A DNA stretch of 24,948 nucleotides from Candidatus Neomicrothrix sp. UBA6944. GTDB taxonomy: Bacteria > Actinomycetota > Acidimicrobiia > Acidimicrobiales > Poriferisodalaceae. Below are positions 7,627 to 16,169 of this stretch, piece after piece. Position 1 is the first letter of the stretch. Every line of letters starts with the position of its first letter. Made by a program: the position numbers and the translations under genes. Location of the stretch: contig DJZU01000007.1 of the NCBI GenBank assembly GCA_002448715.1, positions 1 to 24,948 of the forward strand, written 5' to 3'. Below the pieces are notes generated by a model that was not told the DNA's origin, searched no databases, and saw only the letters and a list, made by a program, of their open reading frames with translations.

Positions 7627-9027
7627 TTACCGGGATACCAACGATACGAATTCCTTCACCGCATTTATGTCGACGGCTAGGTGAGTGCATCGTTCCGGTT
7701 TGCCCGCCAACGCAGCAATTTCCTCTGGTTTGGATGGGATCATTCCAGTGGCATCAGCAACCGCTGCTTCAAATTTTGCTGGATGAGCAGTGGCCATAAC
7801 CGCCATGGGGCTGTTGTGTGAGCCAAGGTGTCGCGCCACGTTCACTCCAACCGCTGTATGCGGATCCAAGAACTCTTGTTGGGTCGCGTGCAGTTCGCCA
7901 ATTGTTTCTGCGACCTGTTGGTTCGTCGCAGCTCCGGCTTCGAAGGAGATGCGGAGGCGTTCTAAAATGTTTGCAGGCAACGCCAGAACGCCCTCGGATC
8001 GAAATTGCAGCATCGCCTCGCTCAACCATGCGGAGTCCTTGCCGCCTAGCTCAAAGAGCAAACGCTCAAAATTGCTTGACACTTGTATATCCATTGCTGG
8101 ACTGGTTGATGGCTGAACTTCTCGAATCTCCATGATTCCCGACAGATAAGCCCGAGTCAGTATGTCGTTATGGTTGCTGGCGATGACCAAACGATCCAAA
8201 GGCAAGCCCATCTGACCTGCGATATACCCCGCAAAGATGTTGCCGAAGTTTCCGGTGGGCACACAGAAAGAAACCGGATCGTTGGGACCAACAAGCTTTG
8301 AAGCGGTGGTGAAGTAGTAGACGGTTTGCGCTGCCACGCGCGCCCAATTGATGCTGTTGACTGCGCCCAATCGGTGCGTGTCTCGAAATTTAGTATCGGC
8401 GAACAATGCCTTAACTAGGTCTTGGCAGTCGTCGAAGGTGCCATCAATAGCAACGTTATGGATATTTGCACTCGCAACGGTCGTCATTTGTTGTCGTTGT
8501 ACTTCCGATACTCGACCACGCGGGTGGAGCATGATGAGATTGATTCCATCTCGATCCCTACATGCCTCTATTGCAGCACTGCCTGTGTCGCCCGAAGTAG
8601 CTCCAACAATTGTCACGTTCGTGTCACGACGCGACAGTTCGTATTCGAACAATCTTCCTAGGAGTTGCAGAGCGACGTCCTTAAACGAAAATGTGGGGCC
8701 CCAGAACAGTTCAACTAAGAAAAGATTGTCATTGCTTTCAGCAGTCAATGGCCGGACGGGGACCACCTCATGGTGTCTGAAAGTCGCGTAAGACTCTTCC
8801 ACCATGTTGCCTAGATCGTCGCTGTCTATCGACGGTGACACGAGCGGCGTCAGCACCCGTGTCGCTATTTCGCTATACGACATTTGTCTGAAAGACTTCA
8901 GATCTGCGGGTGTCAACTTAGGGAACTCGGTAGGCACGTAGAGTCCGCCATCTGACGCCAAACCGGCCAGCAAAACATCACTAAATTCAAGAAGTGGTGC
9001 TTTGCCCCGGGTGCTTTCGTACTTCAC
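7627..9027 (-). CDS. thrC: Threonine synthase (long, E. coli/yeast-like type)
   Basis: PLP enzyme that converts O-phosphohomoserine to threonine, the last step of the pathway. The 466-residue protein has the length and N-terminal layout of the long bacterial/fungal class (start region STRG, then DGGLYVP). The PLP lysine is Lys116 in GPTFSFKDVALQLLG, and GATSGDTGSAAIEA binds phosphate. M. tuberculosis has a shorter, plant-like ThrC at this locus, so this enzyme is of a different class. It starts at a GTG with GAGGG about 8 bases upstream, 20 bases after hom, so the two are co-transcribed. No homoserine kinase gene (thrB) follows, although it lies between thrC and rho in mycobacteria; the kinase must come from elsewhere in the genome. 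Confidence 0.96.
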   Translation of the reverse strand: MKYESTRGKAPLLEFSDVLLAGLASDGGLYVPTEFPKLTPADLKSFRQMSYSEIATRVLTPLVSPSIDSDDLGNMVEESYATFRHHEVVPVRPLTAESNDNLFLVELFWGPTFSFKDVALQLLGRLFEYELSRRDTNVTIVGATSGDTGSAAIEACRDRDGINLIMLHPRGRVSEVQRQQMTTVASANIHNVAIDGTFDDCQDLVKALFADTKFRDTHRLGAVNSINWARVAAQTVYYFTTASKLVGPNDPVSFCVPTGNFGNIFAGYIAGQMGLPLDRLVIASNHNDILTRAYLSGIMEIREVQPSTSPAMDIQVSSNFERLLFELGGKDSAWLSEAMLQFRSEGVLALPANILERLRISFEAGAATNQQVAETIGELHATQQEFLDPHTAVGVNVARHLGSHNSPMAVMATAHPAKFEAAVADATGMIPSKPEEIAALAGKPERCTHLAVDINAVKEFVSLVSR

Positions 9028-9047
9028 GGTTTCAACCCTCGCCGCAA

Positions 9048-10340
9048 CTATTCGCCCACGACACGAATCAGGGCACCGATGTCGCGTACCTCTTTCAAAT
9101 CTCGTAATTCGCGAATTGTCGACTGCATATCTGCCTCTCGGGCCTTATGGGTTATGAACACCAGGTGAGCAGTAGCACCTTGGCCTTGTTGTTCCATCGA
9201 ACGGATCGATACTCCGTGTTTGCCAAAGACACTGGCGACAGCTGCCAAAACTCCGGGTTGATCTTCAACGTCTAGTTGTAGATAAAACGCACTGGTGGTT
9301 TCGTCGATGGCCCGAATTGCAACTTCAGAGAACGATCCCATGTCGCCCGCTACCCCTTGTTGCAAGTTTCTTGCAGCGGAAATGAGGTCTCCAAGCATTG
9401 CAGAAGCCGTAGGCCCACCCCCTGCGCCGCGTCCGTAGAGCATGAGATCACCGACCTCTGCGCCTTCCAAAAATACTGCGTTGAAGCTCTCCCTAACTGA
9501 GGCGAGAGGATGGTTCTGAGGAACCATGGTCGGGTGCACCCTGACTGCTACTTCTCCCCCATCAGATTCTGCTATGGCCAACAATTTGATGACATGTCCC
9601 ATGTGAGACGCAGCCGCTATATCCGCCTTGGAAACCTGGCTTATACCTTCCTGGTAGACGTCTCCAGCGACGACCTTGGCGCCAAAGGCAATGGTCGCCA
9701 ATATTGCTGCTTTCGCAGCGGCATCGCCTCCTTCAACGTCAGCTGTTGGGTCGGCTTCGGCAAATCCGAGGCTTTGCGCCTCGGCCAGCACATCGGAGTA
9801 CTCAGCTCCTTCTTCAGTCATTTTGGTCAGGATGAAATTCGTCGTGCCGTTGACGATTCCCATTACTCGATTGATGCGTTCTCCGGCTAGTGAGTCTCTT
9901 AGGGCACGGATGAGAGGAATGCCGCCTGCAACCGCAGCTTCGAAGAAGAGGTCGACGCCTCCTGCGGAAGCTGCTTCAAAAAGTTCTTGTCCCACATTCG
10001 CGACTAGCTCTTTGTTAGCGGTAATCACCGGCTTCCCAGACTTCAACGAGTCGATGACTAGCTGTCGCGCTGGCTCAATTCCTCCGATTGTTTCAACGAT
10101 GATGTCAACATCGGGCGAGCCAACTAGTGCTTGGGGTTCTCGTGTAAATACTTCTTCGGGGAAGCTGACATCTCGGTCCGCGGAGAGATTACGGACGGCG
10201 ATACCTGCTATCTCAAGTCGAACTCCAGTGCGAGCTGCTATGCGGTCCGCGTCCGCGTCAATAATTCTGGCCAAAGCGCCACCGACTGTGCCGCAACCCA
10301 GGAGTCCAACTCGAACCGGTGAATGTGATTCCGACTGCAT
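9048..10340 (-). CDS. hom: Homoserine dehydrogenase with ACT domain
   Basis: NAD(P)H-dependent enzyme that reduces aspartate semialdehyde to homoserine, the branch point for threonine and methionine. The 430-residue protein has a Rossmann fold with VGLLGCGTVGG at the N-terminus, the ITANKELVA segment, the catalytic region GIVNGTTNFILTKM and ADPTADVEGGDAAAKAAILA, and a C-terminal ACT domain (LDVEDQPGVLAAVASVFGKHGVSIRSM) that usually mediates threonine feedback inhibition. The start is uncertain: the frame extends to a GTG at 10400 and an ATG at 10370, but neither has a well-spaced ribosome site. The ATG at 10340 is chosen because the first nucleotide-binding strand then follows within ten residues. 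It lies between lysA and thrC in one operon. Confidence 0.95.
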   Translation of the reverse strand: MQSESHSPVRVGLLGCGTVGGALARIIDADADRIAARTGVRLEIAGIAVRNLSADRDVSFPEEVFTREPQALVGSPDVDIIVETIGGIEPARQLVIDSLKSGKPVITANKELVANVGQELFEAASAGGVDLFFEAAVAGGIPLIRALRDSLAGERINRVMGIVNGTTNFILTKMTEEGAEYSDVLAEAQSLGFAEADPTADVEGGDAAAKAAILATIAFGAKVVAGDVYQEGISQVSKADIAAASHMGHVIKLLAIAESDGGEVAVRVHPTMVPQNHPLASVRESFNAVFLEGAEVGDLMLYGRGAGGGPTASAMLGDLISAARNLQQGVAGDMGSFSEVAIRAIDETTSAFYLQLDVEDQPGVLAAVASVFGKHGVSIRSMEQQGQGATAHLVFITHKAREADMQSTIRELRDLKEVRDIGALIRVVGE

Positions 10341-10422
10341 ACCTTCAACCGTACCGGTCAAAGGGTTCATTCCTGATGCCGATTTGTAGCTGCGGTCCAC
10401 TTATTGCAAGTGCGGCCGGAAT

Positions 10423-11715
10423 TCAACCGAGATCAAGAACCGTTAGGTCTTCGATGGTCTCTCTACGAATCACGGGTCGCGCCTCGCCATCTGACGCGAA
10501 GATGACTGCTGGCCGGGGCATCCTGTTGTAGGTACTCGCCATCGAGTACCCGTAGGCACCAGTTACAGGTGTGGCCAACAAGTCACCTACTTGCAGGTTT
10601 TCTGGAAGGTGGGCTTGTTGGACAATGACATCACTTGATTCGCAGTGTTTACCTACTATGCGAGCTAGGGAGTTACGCGGTTCAGTAATTCTGGCTGGAG
10701 CAAACGCGGTGTAGCCACTGCCGTACAGCATCGGTCGTGGGTTATCACCAAAGCCTCCGTCGACCGCTATATAGGTTCTTATTCCCGGTATTTCCTTGAT
10801 GGTTCCTATCGAATAGACAGTGACCGCCGCTTGGGCTGCTATAGATCTGCCGGGTTCAGCAGACACTCGAGCGTTAATTCCCAATTGGTCGCAAGCTTCG
10901 TTCAGCATTTCTCCCCACTCGGTTATGGAAGGAGCTGATTCCGATTCCAGGTATGCGACGCCGAGGCCTCCTCCTACAGACAACTCCGGTAAACCAAGCG
11001 GTTCGGAGAAATCGGCTACGACTTCAAGGGCTCGGGCAAAACTATCGACTCTGAACACTTGACTACCGATGTGTTGATGGATGCCCATCAGTTCTACGCC
11101 GGGGTTGGAGGCGCAGTTTCGGACCGCTTCTTCGGCGGCACCGGATTCCAGTCCGAATCCAAACTTGGAATCGTTTTGACCAGTTGAAACGTACTCATGG
11201 GTGTGCGCTTCTACTCCAGGAGTGACGCGGAGTTGTATTTGGGCGACTATGCCGTCGATTTCGTGTAGGTGTTGGAGTCGGTTGAGTTCATCAAACGAAT
11301 CGACTACGACCCGGCCGACTGCATGGGTGCGAGCGGCCGACAATTCGGTAAGCGACTTATTGTTTCCGTGAAAAACGATCCGCTCACCGGGGAAACCCGC
11401 TGCAATAGCTGTGAGTAATTCGCCTTCGCTGGCGACGTCGATGTGTAACCCTTCCTCATTCACGAGACGCGCCATCGCCGTGCACAGGAACGCTTTACTC
11501 GCGTATGCAGTTCCTTCTCCTAATGCGCTGCGCGCTTCCCGACATCTTGATCGAAGGTGCTGTTCGTCATAGATGAACAGCGGAGTGCCGTATTCAGCTG
11601 CTAAGTCATCAACTGATAGTCCTGCGATCTGTAGCTCACCACGAGGTCCGACTTGTGCTGAGTCAGGCAAAAGAGACATTGGCACAGGACCATCAGCAAT
11701 TTCTGAGTGATTCAT
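10423..11715 (-). CDS. lysA: Diaminopimelate decarboxylase
   Basis: PLP enzyme of fold III that decarboxylates meso-diaminopimelate to lysine, the last step of lysine synthesis. The 430-residue protein shows the PLP lysine in YASKAF (Lys74), the HQHIGSQ substrate motif, the glycine loop SVGGGLGV, EPGRSIAA, the HCESSD motif that supplies the second-subunit catalytic cysteine (usually CESGD; the Gly-to-Ser change is mild), and VDGGFGDNPRPMLYGS. AAAGGA precedes the ATG by about 4 bases. It lies 9 bases after argS and about 80 bases before hom, the usual actinobacterial order. Diaminopimelate also goes into peptidoglycan, so the step competes with cell-wall synthesis. Confidence 0.97.
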   Translation of the reverse strand: MNHSEIADGPVPMSLLPDSAQVGPRGELQIAGLSVDDLAAEYGTPLFIYDEQHLRSRCREARSALGEGTAYASKAFLCTAMARLVNEEGLHIDVASEGELLTAIAAGFPGERIVFHGNNKSLTELSAARTHAVGRVVVDSFDELNRLQHLHEIDGIVAQIQLRVTPGVEAHTHEYVSTGQNDSKFGFGLESGAAEEAVRNCASNPGVELMGIHQHIGSQVFRVDSFARALEVVADFSEPLGLPELSVGGGLGVAYLESESAPSITEWGEMLNEACDQLGINARVSAEPGRSIAAQAAVTVYSIGTIKEIPGIRTYIAVDGGFGDNPRPMLYGSGYTAFAPARITEPRNSLARIVGKHCESSDVIVQQAHLPENLQVGDLLATPVTGAYGYSMASTYNRMPRPAVIFASDGEARPVIRRETIEDLTVLDLG

Positions 11716-11724
11716 GTGGTCCTT

Positions 11725-13329
11725 TCACATTTCTTCGGGTGCAGTAATACCGAGAAGATCGAGTCCTATGGCAAAGCCGATACGAGCAGACTCAACTAGC
11801 CAAAGTCGACCTTGTTGAAGCTCAGTGGCGACGTCAGATCGGAGAACCGGGCAGTCGTGATAGAAGCCATGAAATGCTGCTGCGAGTTCTCGGATCCAGG
11901 TTGCTACGCGATGAGGTGCTCTATCGCGCGCAGCAACCTCGACTATCTCCGGGAGGGTAGAAAGACACCGAAGAATTTCTAGTTCTCGCTCGTGTTGCAG
12001 AACTGTGACATCCATCGCGTCAATGGGGCAACGAGAAATTCCTCTGTTTGTTGCCTCGCGGCTAACTGCAGCTATTCGAGCGTGGGCATATTGCACGTAG
12101 TAGACGGGATTTTCATTTGCCTCACTGGATAACACATCAATATCGATGGTTTGTCGGCTGTCGATGGACTGGAGCAGATATGCAAAGCGAGCAACGTCTG
12201 GGCCAACGGCTTCAATGAGCTCGCTGACTTCGACCATGGTCCCGGTTCTTTTTGAAAGTTTGATTTCCTCACCGGCTCTAACCAACGTCACGTTTTGACC
12301 AATGATGGCTTCGTAGCAGCCCGCTGGATGCCCCAACATTTCCATAGCAGCTGCCATTCGCGGGACATAACCGTGATGGTCGGCCCCGAGAACGTCGATA
12401 ACGAGTTCACCGCGATCAAATTTCTGATTGTGGTACGCGATGTCAGGTACGAAGTAAGTGGGCTCTCCATCGCTCTTGATAAGAACCCGATCTTTTTCGT
12501 CTCCAAATTCGGAGGTTCGCAGCCATGTCGCTCCTTCACGTTCGTCAACCCAGCCTGAACTTCTAAGCAGTTCTATGACTTCCTCCATAGCTCCAGACTC
12601 AACAAGTGCTTTTTCGCTCGCCCAATGGTCGAACGTCACGTTCATCGATGTGAGCGAATCTTGCACCTCTGTTAGCGCTCGTTCTTGACCCCAAGCCACG
12701 GGTTCTGCTTCATCAGGCATTTCACGTGCCCACTCAGTCACGTATTCGCCGGCATATCCATCTTCGGGCAACTCCGCACCATCTCGTCTTGCTACTAGCG
12801 AGGCACCAAACAACTCGGTCTGGAGTCCTCGATCATTGACGTAGTACTCGGTGAAGGTTCTATAACCGCAGCGGCGAAATATGCGGGCGAGACTGTCACC
12901 ATATGCGCCCCAGCGGCCCCCTCCTGCATGCAACGGACCAGTGGGGTTTGCCGATACGAACTCAAGATTGATGGATGCGCCCTCTCCAACTGTCGGCCGC
13001 GCGTAGTCATCTTCGCCTTGGGTTAGCACGTCCATCAACACGTCATGGAGCCACTGGGGGGTTAGAAAAAAGTTAATGAAGCCTGGGCCTGCAACTTCTA
13101 TTCCCTCAATCACGTTGAAGGCTCGCGACTCAATAAGCTCCGCCAGTTCTGTCGCCAATTCCCTTGGATTGCGCCCAAGCTGTTTTGACATCACTAACGC
13201 AATGTTTGAGGACCAGTCGCCATGCTCGCGAGCTCCGGGTCGTTCCATTTGAACGTCGGTCGCGGCGATTTCAACATCTAGCTCTCTGAAAGAGTCCGCC
13301 AAGGCTTGTGCCAAGACTTCTGTAATCAC
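11725..13329 (-). CDS. argS: Arginyl-tRNA synthetase
   Basis: Class I aminoacyl-tRNA synthetase that charges tRNA-Arg; unlike most, ArgRS needs the tRNA to activate the amino acid. The 534-residue protein has the HIGH-type signature in the actinobacterial form HAGGGRW (134-140), GADHHGYVPRM near 315-325 and a KMSKS-like KLSKRTG (357-363), followed by the DALR anticodon-binding domain with VYYVQYAHARIAA. The open frame extends upstream to 13485, but the GTG at 13329 has GGGAG 7 bases before it, and the N-terminal Add-1 domain then starts normally (ITEVLAQALADSF). It is the first gene of the long minus-strand cluster and is divergent from a tRNA-Arg gene. Confidence 0.95.
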   Translation of the reverse strand: MITEVLAQALADSFRELDVEIAATDVQMERPGAREHGDWSSNIALVMSKQLGRNPRELATELAELIESRAFNVIEGIEVAGPGFINFFLTPQWLHDVLMDVLTQGEDDYARPTVGEGASINLEFVSANPTGPLHAGGGRWGAYGDSLARIFRRCGYRTFTEYYVNDRGLQTELFGASLVARRDGAELPEDGYAGEYVTEWAREMPDEAEPVAWGQERALTEVQDSLTSMNVTFDHWASEKALVESGAMEEVIELLRSSGWVDEREGATWLRTSEFGDEKDRVLIKSDGEPTYFVPDIAYHNQKFDRGELVIDVLGADHHGYVPRMAAAMEMLGHPAGCYEAIIGQNVTLVRAGEEIKLSKRTGTMVEVSELIEAVGPDVARFAYLLQSIDSRQTIDIDVLSSEANENPVYYVQYAHARIAAVSREATNRGISRCPIDAMDVTVLQHERELEILRCLSTLPEIVEVAARDRAPHRVATWIRELAAAFHGFYHDCPVLRSDVATELQQGRLWLVESARIGFAIGLDLLGITAPEEM

Positions 13330-13336
13330 CAACGTG

Positions 13337-13341
13337 CTCCC
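13337..13341 (-). promoter_or_regulatory. Ribosome binding site that sets the argS start
   Basis: On the minus strand this reads GGGAG, 7 bases before the GTG at 13329. It supports the shorter argS start and excludes about 52 upstream codons that show no synthetase similarity. Confidence 0.65.
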
Positions 13342-13480
13342 TGCCGGTAACAATGAAAGCCCATCATCACCGTGGCGATGGGACAATCTTGACTGTACCG
13401 CTGCAACCCTGCTCACCCGAAGCGACTTATGATTGCATTTTGAAAATCGGTGTCGATGTGGAGCACTTTGTTCAACGCGA

Positions 13481-13486
13481 TACATT
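13481..13486 (+). promoter_or_regulatory. Likely -10 box of the tRNA-Arg gene
   Basis: TACATT fits the actinobacterial -10 pattern TANNNT and ends 10 bases before the first base of the tRNA, giving a transcript leader of only a few bases. No good -35 match is seen 17 or 18 bases upstream. Confidence 0.4.
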
Positions 13487-13495
13487 CGCTAACCC

Positions 13496-13570
13496 GCCCT
13501 CGTAGCTCAGGGGATAGAGCAGTGGCCTCCGGAGCCATGAGCGCAGGTTCGAATCCTGCCGAGGGCGCCA
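13496..13570 (+). tRNA. tRNA-Arg, anticodon CCG
   Basis: A full cloverleaf can be folded by eye. The acceptor stem GCCCTCG pairs with CGAGGGC, the D arm contains GCTCAGGGGATAGAGC, the anticodon stem GTGGC/GCCAT encloses the loop CTCCGGA with anticodon CCG at 13529-13531 (reads CGG, Arg), the variable loop is GAGC, and the T arm is GCAGG-TTCGAAT-CCTGC. A G discriminator and an encoded CCA (13568-13570) finish the gene. It is divergent from argS, the gene for the enzyme that charges it. Confidence 0.97.
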
Positions 13571-13600
13571 AGAATTGATCGGCAATTCAGTACCTGGTTA

Positions 13601-14437
13601 TTGCGCCCAATCAGTGACTACATTCGGAGCGTGCGAAGCGACCTGCTAACCACAGCGACGGTGTCACCGTGGGGGGTGCTCGCGGCTGCTGTCATGACGC
13701 TTGTTGCCTTGGCGGTCTCTTGGAGACTCGATCTTGGCCTAGTTCGTTCGATTTCATTGAGTTCCATTAGATCCGTCCTACAACTGCTGTTGGCAGGGCT
13801 CTTACTCGTTCCTGCGCTGAGGTCCGGAGCTCATCTCATGTGGTCTTGGTTGTGGTGCTTCGCCATGCTGATCTTTGCTACTGGACTAGTAAGGCGTCGC
13901 ACGACTGAGCTGGGAGAGGGCCGTCCGTCGTACTTGCTTTCCGCCCTGGCAGTTTCCGTTCCTGTTACGTCTGGCCTTGCAGTGGTGTTTTGTTTCGGCG
14001 TGCTCCCACTTCAACCATCAACACTTGTACCTATGGCTGGCATAGTTCTTGGCAACACGCTCCCCGCGACTTCTGCAGGAGCCATGAGATTTGTGGAGTT
14101 GGTGCGAGACGAGCGCGGTCAAATCGAAGCCATGCTCGCTTTGGGTTTTAGAGCTCGGACAGCCATCCGGCCTCAAATCGCGAAAGCAGTAAAGATCGCT
14201 TTGGTACCGCCTATCGAGAGAATGAGGATGATCGGCTTGGTATTACTTCCGGGGACCATGACCGGGATGCTTCTGGCAGGGGTCGATCCGCTGAAGGCAG
14301 TTATGACTCAGATGGTTGTCAGTTTTCTAATACTCGGGGGCGTCACATTGACAGTCGCAACGGTGGTCTTGGGCTGCTCCCTTTCAGCTATTGACCGCGG
14401 AAAACTTATGTGGACGAACCCAGACGATACCAATTAG
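13601..14437 (+). CDS. UPF0014/FetB (YbbM)-like ABC transporter permease
   Basis: Integral membrane protein of about 278 residues with six to seven hydrophobic segments. The family includes FetB of E. coli, which with the ATPase FetA is proposed to export iron. Family signatures are RSISLSSIRSVLQLLLAGLLL near the N-terminus, VPMAGIVLGNTLPATSAGAMRFVE, EAMLALGFRARTAIRP, and GLVLLPGTMTGMLLAGVDPLKAVMTQMVV with the conserved LPGxMTG element. The start is unclear: this TTG has no ribosome site, and GTG at 13631 or a later GTG are options. No ATPase gene of the FetA type adjoins; the gene stands alone between the tRNA and a convergent PPOX gene, and its stop codon overlaps that gene's stop. The transported substrate cannot be told from sequence. 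Confidence 0.82.
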   Translation: MRPISDYIRSVRSDLLTTATVSPWGVLAAAVMTLVALAVSWRLDLGLVRSISLSSIRSVLQLLLAGLLLVPALRSGAHLMWSWLWCFAMLIFATGLVRRRTTELGEGRPSYLLSALAVSVPVTSGLAVVFCFGVLPLQPSTLVPMAGIVLGNTLPATSAGAMRFVELVRDERGQIEAMLALGFRARTAIRPQIAKAVKIALVPPIERMRMIGLVLLPGTMTGMLLAGVDPLKAVMTQMVVSFLILGGVTLTVATVVLGCSLSAIDRGKLMWTNPDDTN

Positions 14438-14844
14438 GCCTTCCAGCCGGTTAGCTCGGTTCGTTCGATGACTATGGCTGGACCTTTCGGGCGTTTTTCG
14501 GCGTATTGGGTGTAACGCTCAGACAAAAGATCGAGCGCACGCTCAAACTCGCTACCGCTTTGATGCACCTTCGCTCGACCCCTAATCCGCACCCACCAAA
14601 GCTTCTTCCAGTCATCGTCGTTATAGCAATCCGCTAGAAGGGTTACTTCTGGGAATTGTTTAATATTTTCCAGTCGTTTCAGTTCAGTCGTTGACTTTTT
14701 CTTATGATCGATAGCCGTCACGACTGTCCGGTCATCGAATGCAAAAGTCACGGGCACAAGGTCCACACGTCCGTCCGCTCGGATAGTTGCCAGTGTCGCT
14801 ACACGGGCGGCACTCAATATCTCTAGGAGTTCAGATTCGTTCAT
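14434..14844 (-). CDS. PPOX-class split-barrel protein, Rv0121-like (probably F420- or flavin-binding)
   Basis: A 136-residue protein of the pyridoxamine 5'-phosphate oxidase-like split-barrel fold. It starts with the typical ARVATLATIRADGRVDLVPVTFAFDD strand pair and ends with a short helix and strand (FERALDLLSERYTQY then GPAIVIERTELTGWKA). The central DDDWKKLWWVRIRGRAKV resembles the TIGR03668-type group related to Rv0121c, whose members are usually annotated as F420-dependent enzymes. Substrate and reaction are unknown. GAGGA lies just before the ATG. It is divergent from an FrhB-type F420/iron-sulfur gene with 146 bases between them, which supports an F420 link, and its stop codon overlaps the stop of the convergent permease gene. 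Confidence 0.85.
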   Translation of the reverse strand: MNESELLEILSAARVATLATIRADGRVDLVPVTFAFDDRTVVTAIDHKKKSTTELKRLENIKQFPEVTLLADCYNDDDWKKLWWVRIRGRAKVHQSGSEFERALDLLSERYTQYAEKRPKGPAIVIERTELTGWKA

Positions 14845-14977
14845 TGGTCCTCGGGGGCGCGTGCCTGTTCAGTGTGAGCAATACGGCAGCGTGAGGGGTC
14901 ACCCTAGCTCGCGGTTCGTCATGACCCAAAAGCGTTGTGACGATCGATTTTGATGGGTGAAATTCGTCTCGACCACG

Positions 14978-14983
14978 TATTCT
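14978..14983 (+). promoter_or_regulatory. Likely -10 box for a near-leaderless transcript of the FrhB-type gene
   Basis: TATTCT matches TANNNT and ends 7 bases before the ATG at 14991, which places the start of transcription at or one base before the start codon. The gene has no Shine-Dalgarno sequence, as expected for leaderless mRNAs, which are common in actinobacteria. Confidence 0.45.
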
Positions 14984-14990
14984 CTTTGGC

Positions 14991-16154
14991 ATGGCCTTAA
15001 CTGAGGAAAGCGCCGAAGCACCCAAACCTGAACGTTGGTCCTTTCAATGGAAAGAACTTCACGAAGAGGTAATCACTTCCGGGCTCTGCACAGGCTGCGC
15101 TGGTTGCGTAATCAGTTGCCCTCATGACGTAATCGGGTACGACCACGTTCAGGGCGGCTTTAAGCCTTTCCACATCGAAGAAGAGCTCGGGGAATCTAAC
15201 TGCGGTCACGGCGAAAAGGGATGCACTAGTTGCACGCGTGCCTGCCCTCGCTTTCGGACTTGGGAGCACGAGGCAGACGACTTTTTATTCAGCAGGCCGC
15301 GGACCCCCGAGGAGCCCTCGGGCATATACAAAGACATCATCTTGACCAGAGCCTCCGACGAGTTCATTCATCAGGTTGGACAAGATGGTGGGCTTGTATC
15401 AGCAATTCTCATTTGGGCACTGGAGAACGGATACATCGACGCTGCGCTGACTTCATATGTCGGCGAAGGTGAGGGTTCACAATGGACGGCTTCACCCGGT
15501 GTGGCATTTAACCGAGATGATGTAATTCGAGGAGCAGGAAGTCGCTACACCTACTCCGCTAACACCCTCGCATATGACGAAGCGATCGAAGCTGGTGCAC
15601 AGAAAATCGCGCTCGTTGGAATGAGTTGTCAAAGCTCAATAGTTCCGGTCGCTAAGTCAAGAAAAATCGGCAAGGTGGGCAACCGGTTTGCCCTAAATAT
15701 TGGCCTGCTTTGTTCAAAGTCCTTCGATGAAGCAATCTTCGAGGAACTCTTCGAGCAGAAATATGGTCTCGACCGTCACACAATTAAGAAGACAAATATC
15801 AAAGGTGTCTTCCAAATCTGGACCCATGATGGCGGCTACTACGAGATCAACCTAAAGGAATGTCACGCGTGGACACGAGAGGGTTGCAACCATTGCCCGG
15901 ATTTCGCTGCTGAACATGCCGATATATCGACCGGTGGCATAGGCAACTACAGCGACTGGACACTAACAATTGTTCGCACCCCGTTGGGTCGCGAAATCAT
16001 CATGAAAATGTTGGAGGGCGGTTATCTCATCGGGCGACCGGGCGACGATGATCCGGGGGCCATTGAACTCATGCACAAGTTGAGTCAAAAATCGCGAACT
16101 CGATGGCCAGAATTTGCGTGGGAACAGCCCGCCCTTCTTCCTACCCGTAAATAA
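14991..16154 (+). CDS. FrhB-type coenzyme F420 hydrogenase/dehydrogenase beta-subunit family protein
   Basis: A 387-residue cytosolic flavo-iron-sulfur protein. Two [4Fe-4S] binding patterns lie near the N-terminus: Cys33-36-39-43 (CTGCAGCVISCP) and Cys71-78-81-85 (CGHGEKGCTSCTRACP). The FrhB N- and C-terminal domains follow, with GQDGGLVSAIL, GAGSRYTYSAN, ALVGMSCQSS and CNHCPDFAAEHADISTGGIG. Family members move electrons between reduced F420 and partner proteins or reduce substrates such as divinyl chlorophyllide in phototrophs; the substrate here is unknown. It is monocistronic, divergent from the PPOX gene and convergent with the lipoprotein gene 15 bases away. There is no Shine-Dalgarno sequence, and a -10 box sits right before the ATG, so the mRNA is probably leaderless. 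Confidence 0.9.
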   Translation: MALTEESAEAPKPERWSFQWKELHEEVITSGLCTGCAGCVISCPHDVIGYDHVQGGFKPFHIEEELGESNCGHGEKGCTSCTRACPRFRTWEHEADDFLFSRPRTPEEPSGIYKDIILTRASDEFIHQVGQDGGLVSAILIWALENGYIDAALTSYVGEGEGSQWTASPGVAFNRDDVIRGAGSRYTYSANTLAYDEAIEAGAQKIALVGMSCQSSIVPVAKSRKIGKVGNRFALNIGLLCSKSFDEAIFEELFEQKYGLDRHTIKKTNIKGVFQIWTHDGGYYEINLKECHAWTREGCNHCPDFAAEHADISTGGIGNYSDWTLTIVRTPLGREIIMKMLEGGYLIGRPGDDDPGAIELMHKLSQKSRTRWPEFAWEQPALLPTRK

Positions 16155-16169
16155 TTCGCCGCAAACGCT

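Noticed and set aside
9676..10389. Long open frame on the plus strand opposite hom
   Set aside because: It is antisense to a clearly conserved enzyme, is rich in Ser/Ala/Pro/Arg as expected from a shadow frame, and has no ribosome site or recognisable motif.
12919..12930. ArgRS HIGH motif reads HAGG instead of HVGH, suspected defect
   Set aside because: Actinobacterial ArgRS commonly has HIGG/HAGG-type forms (M. tuberculosis has HIGG as I recall), so this is normal.
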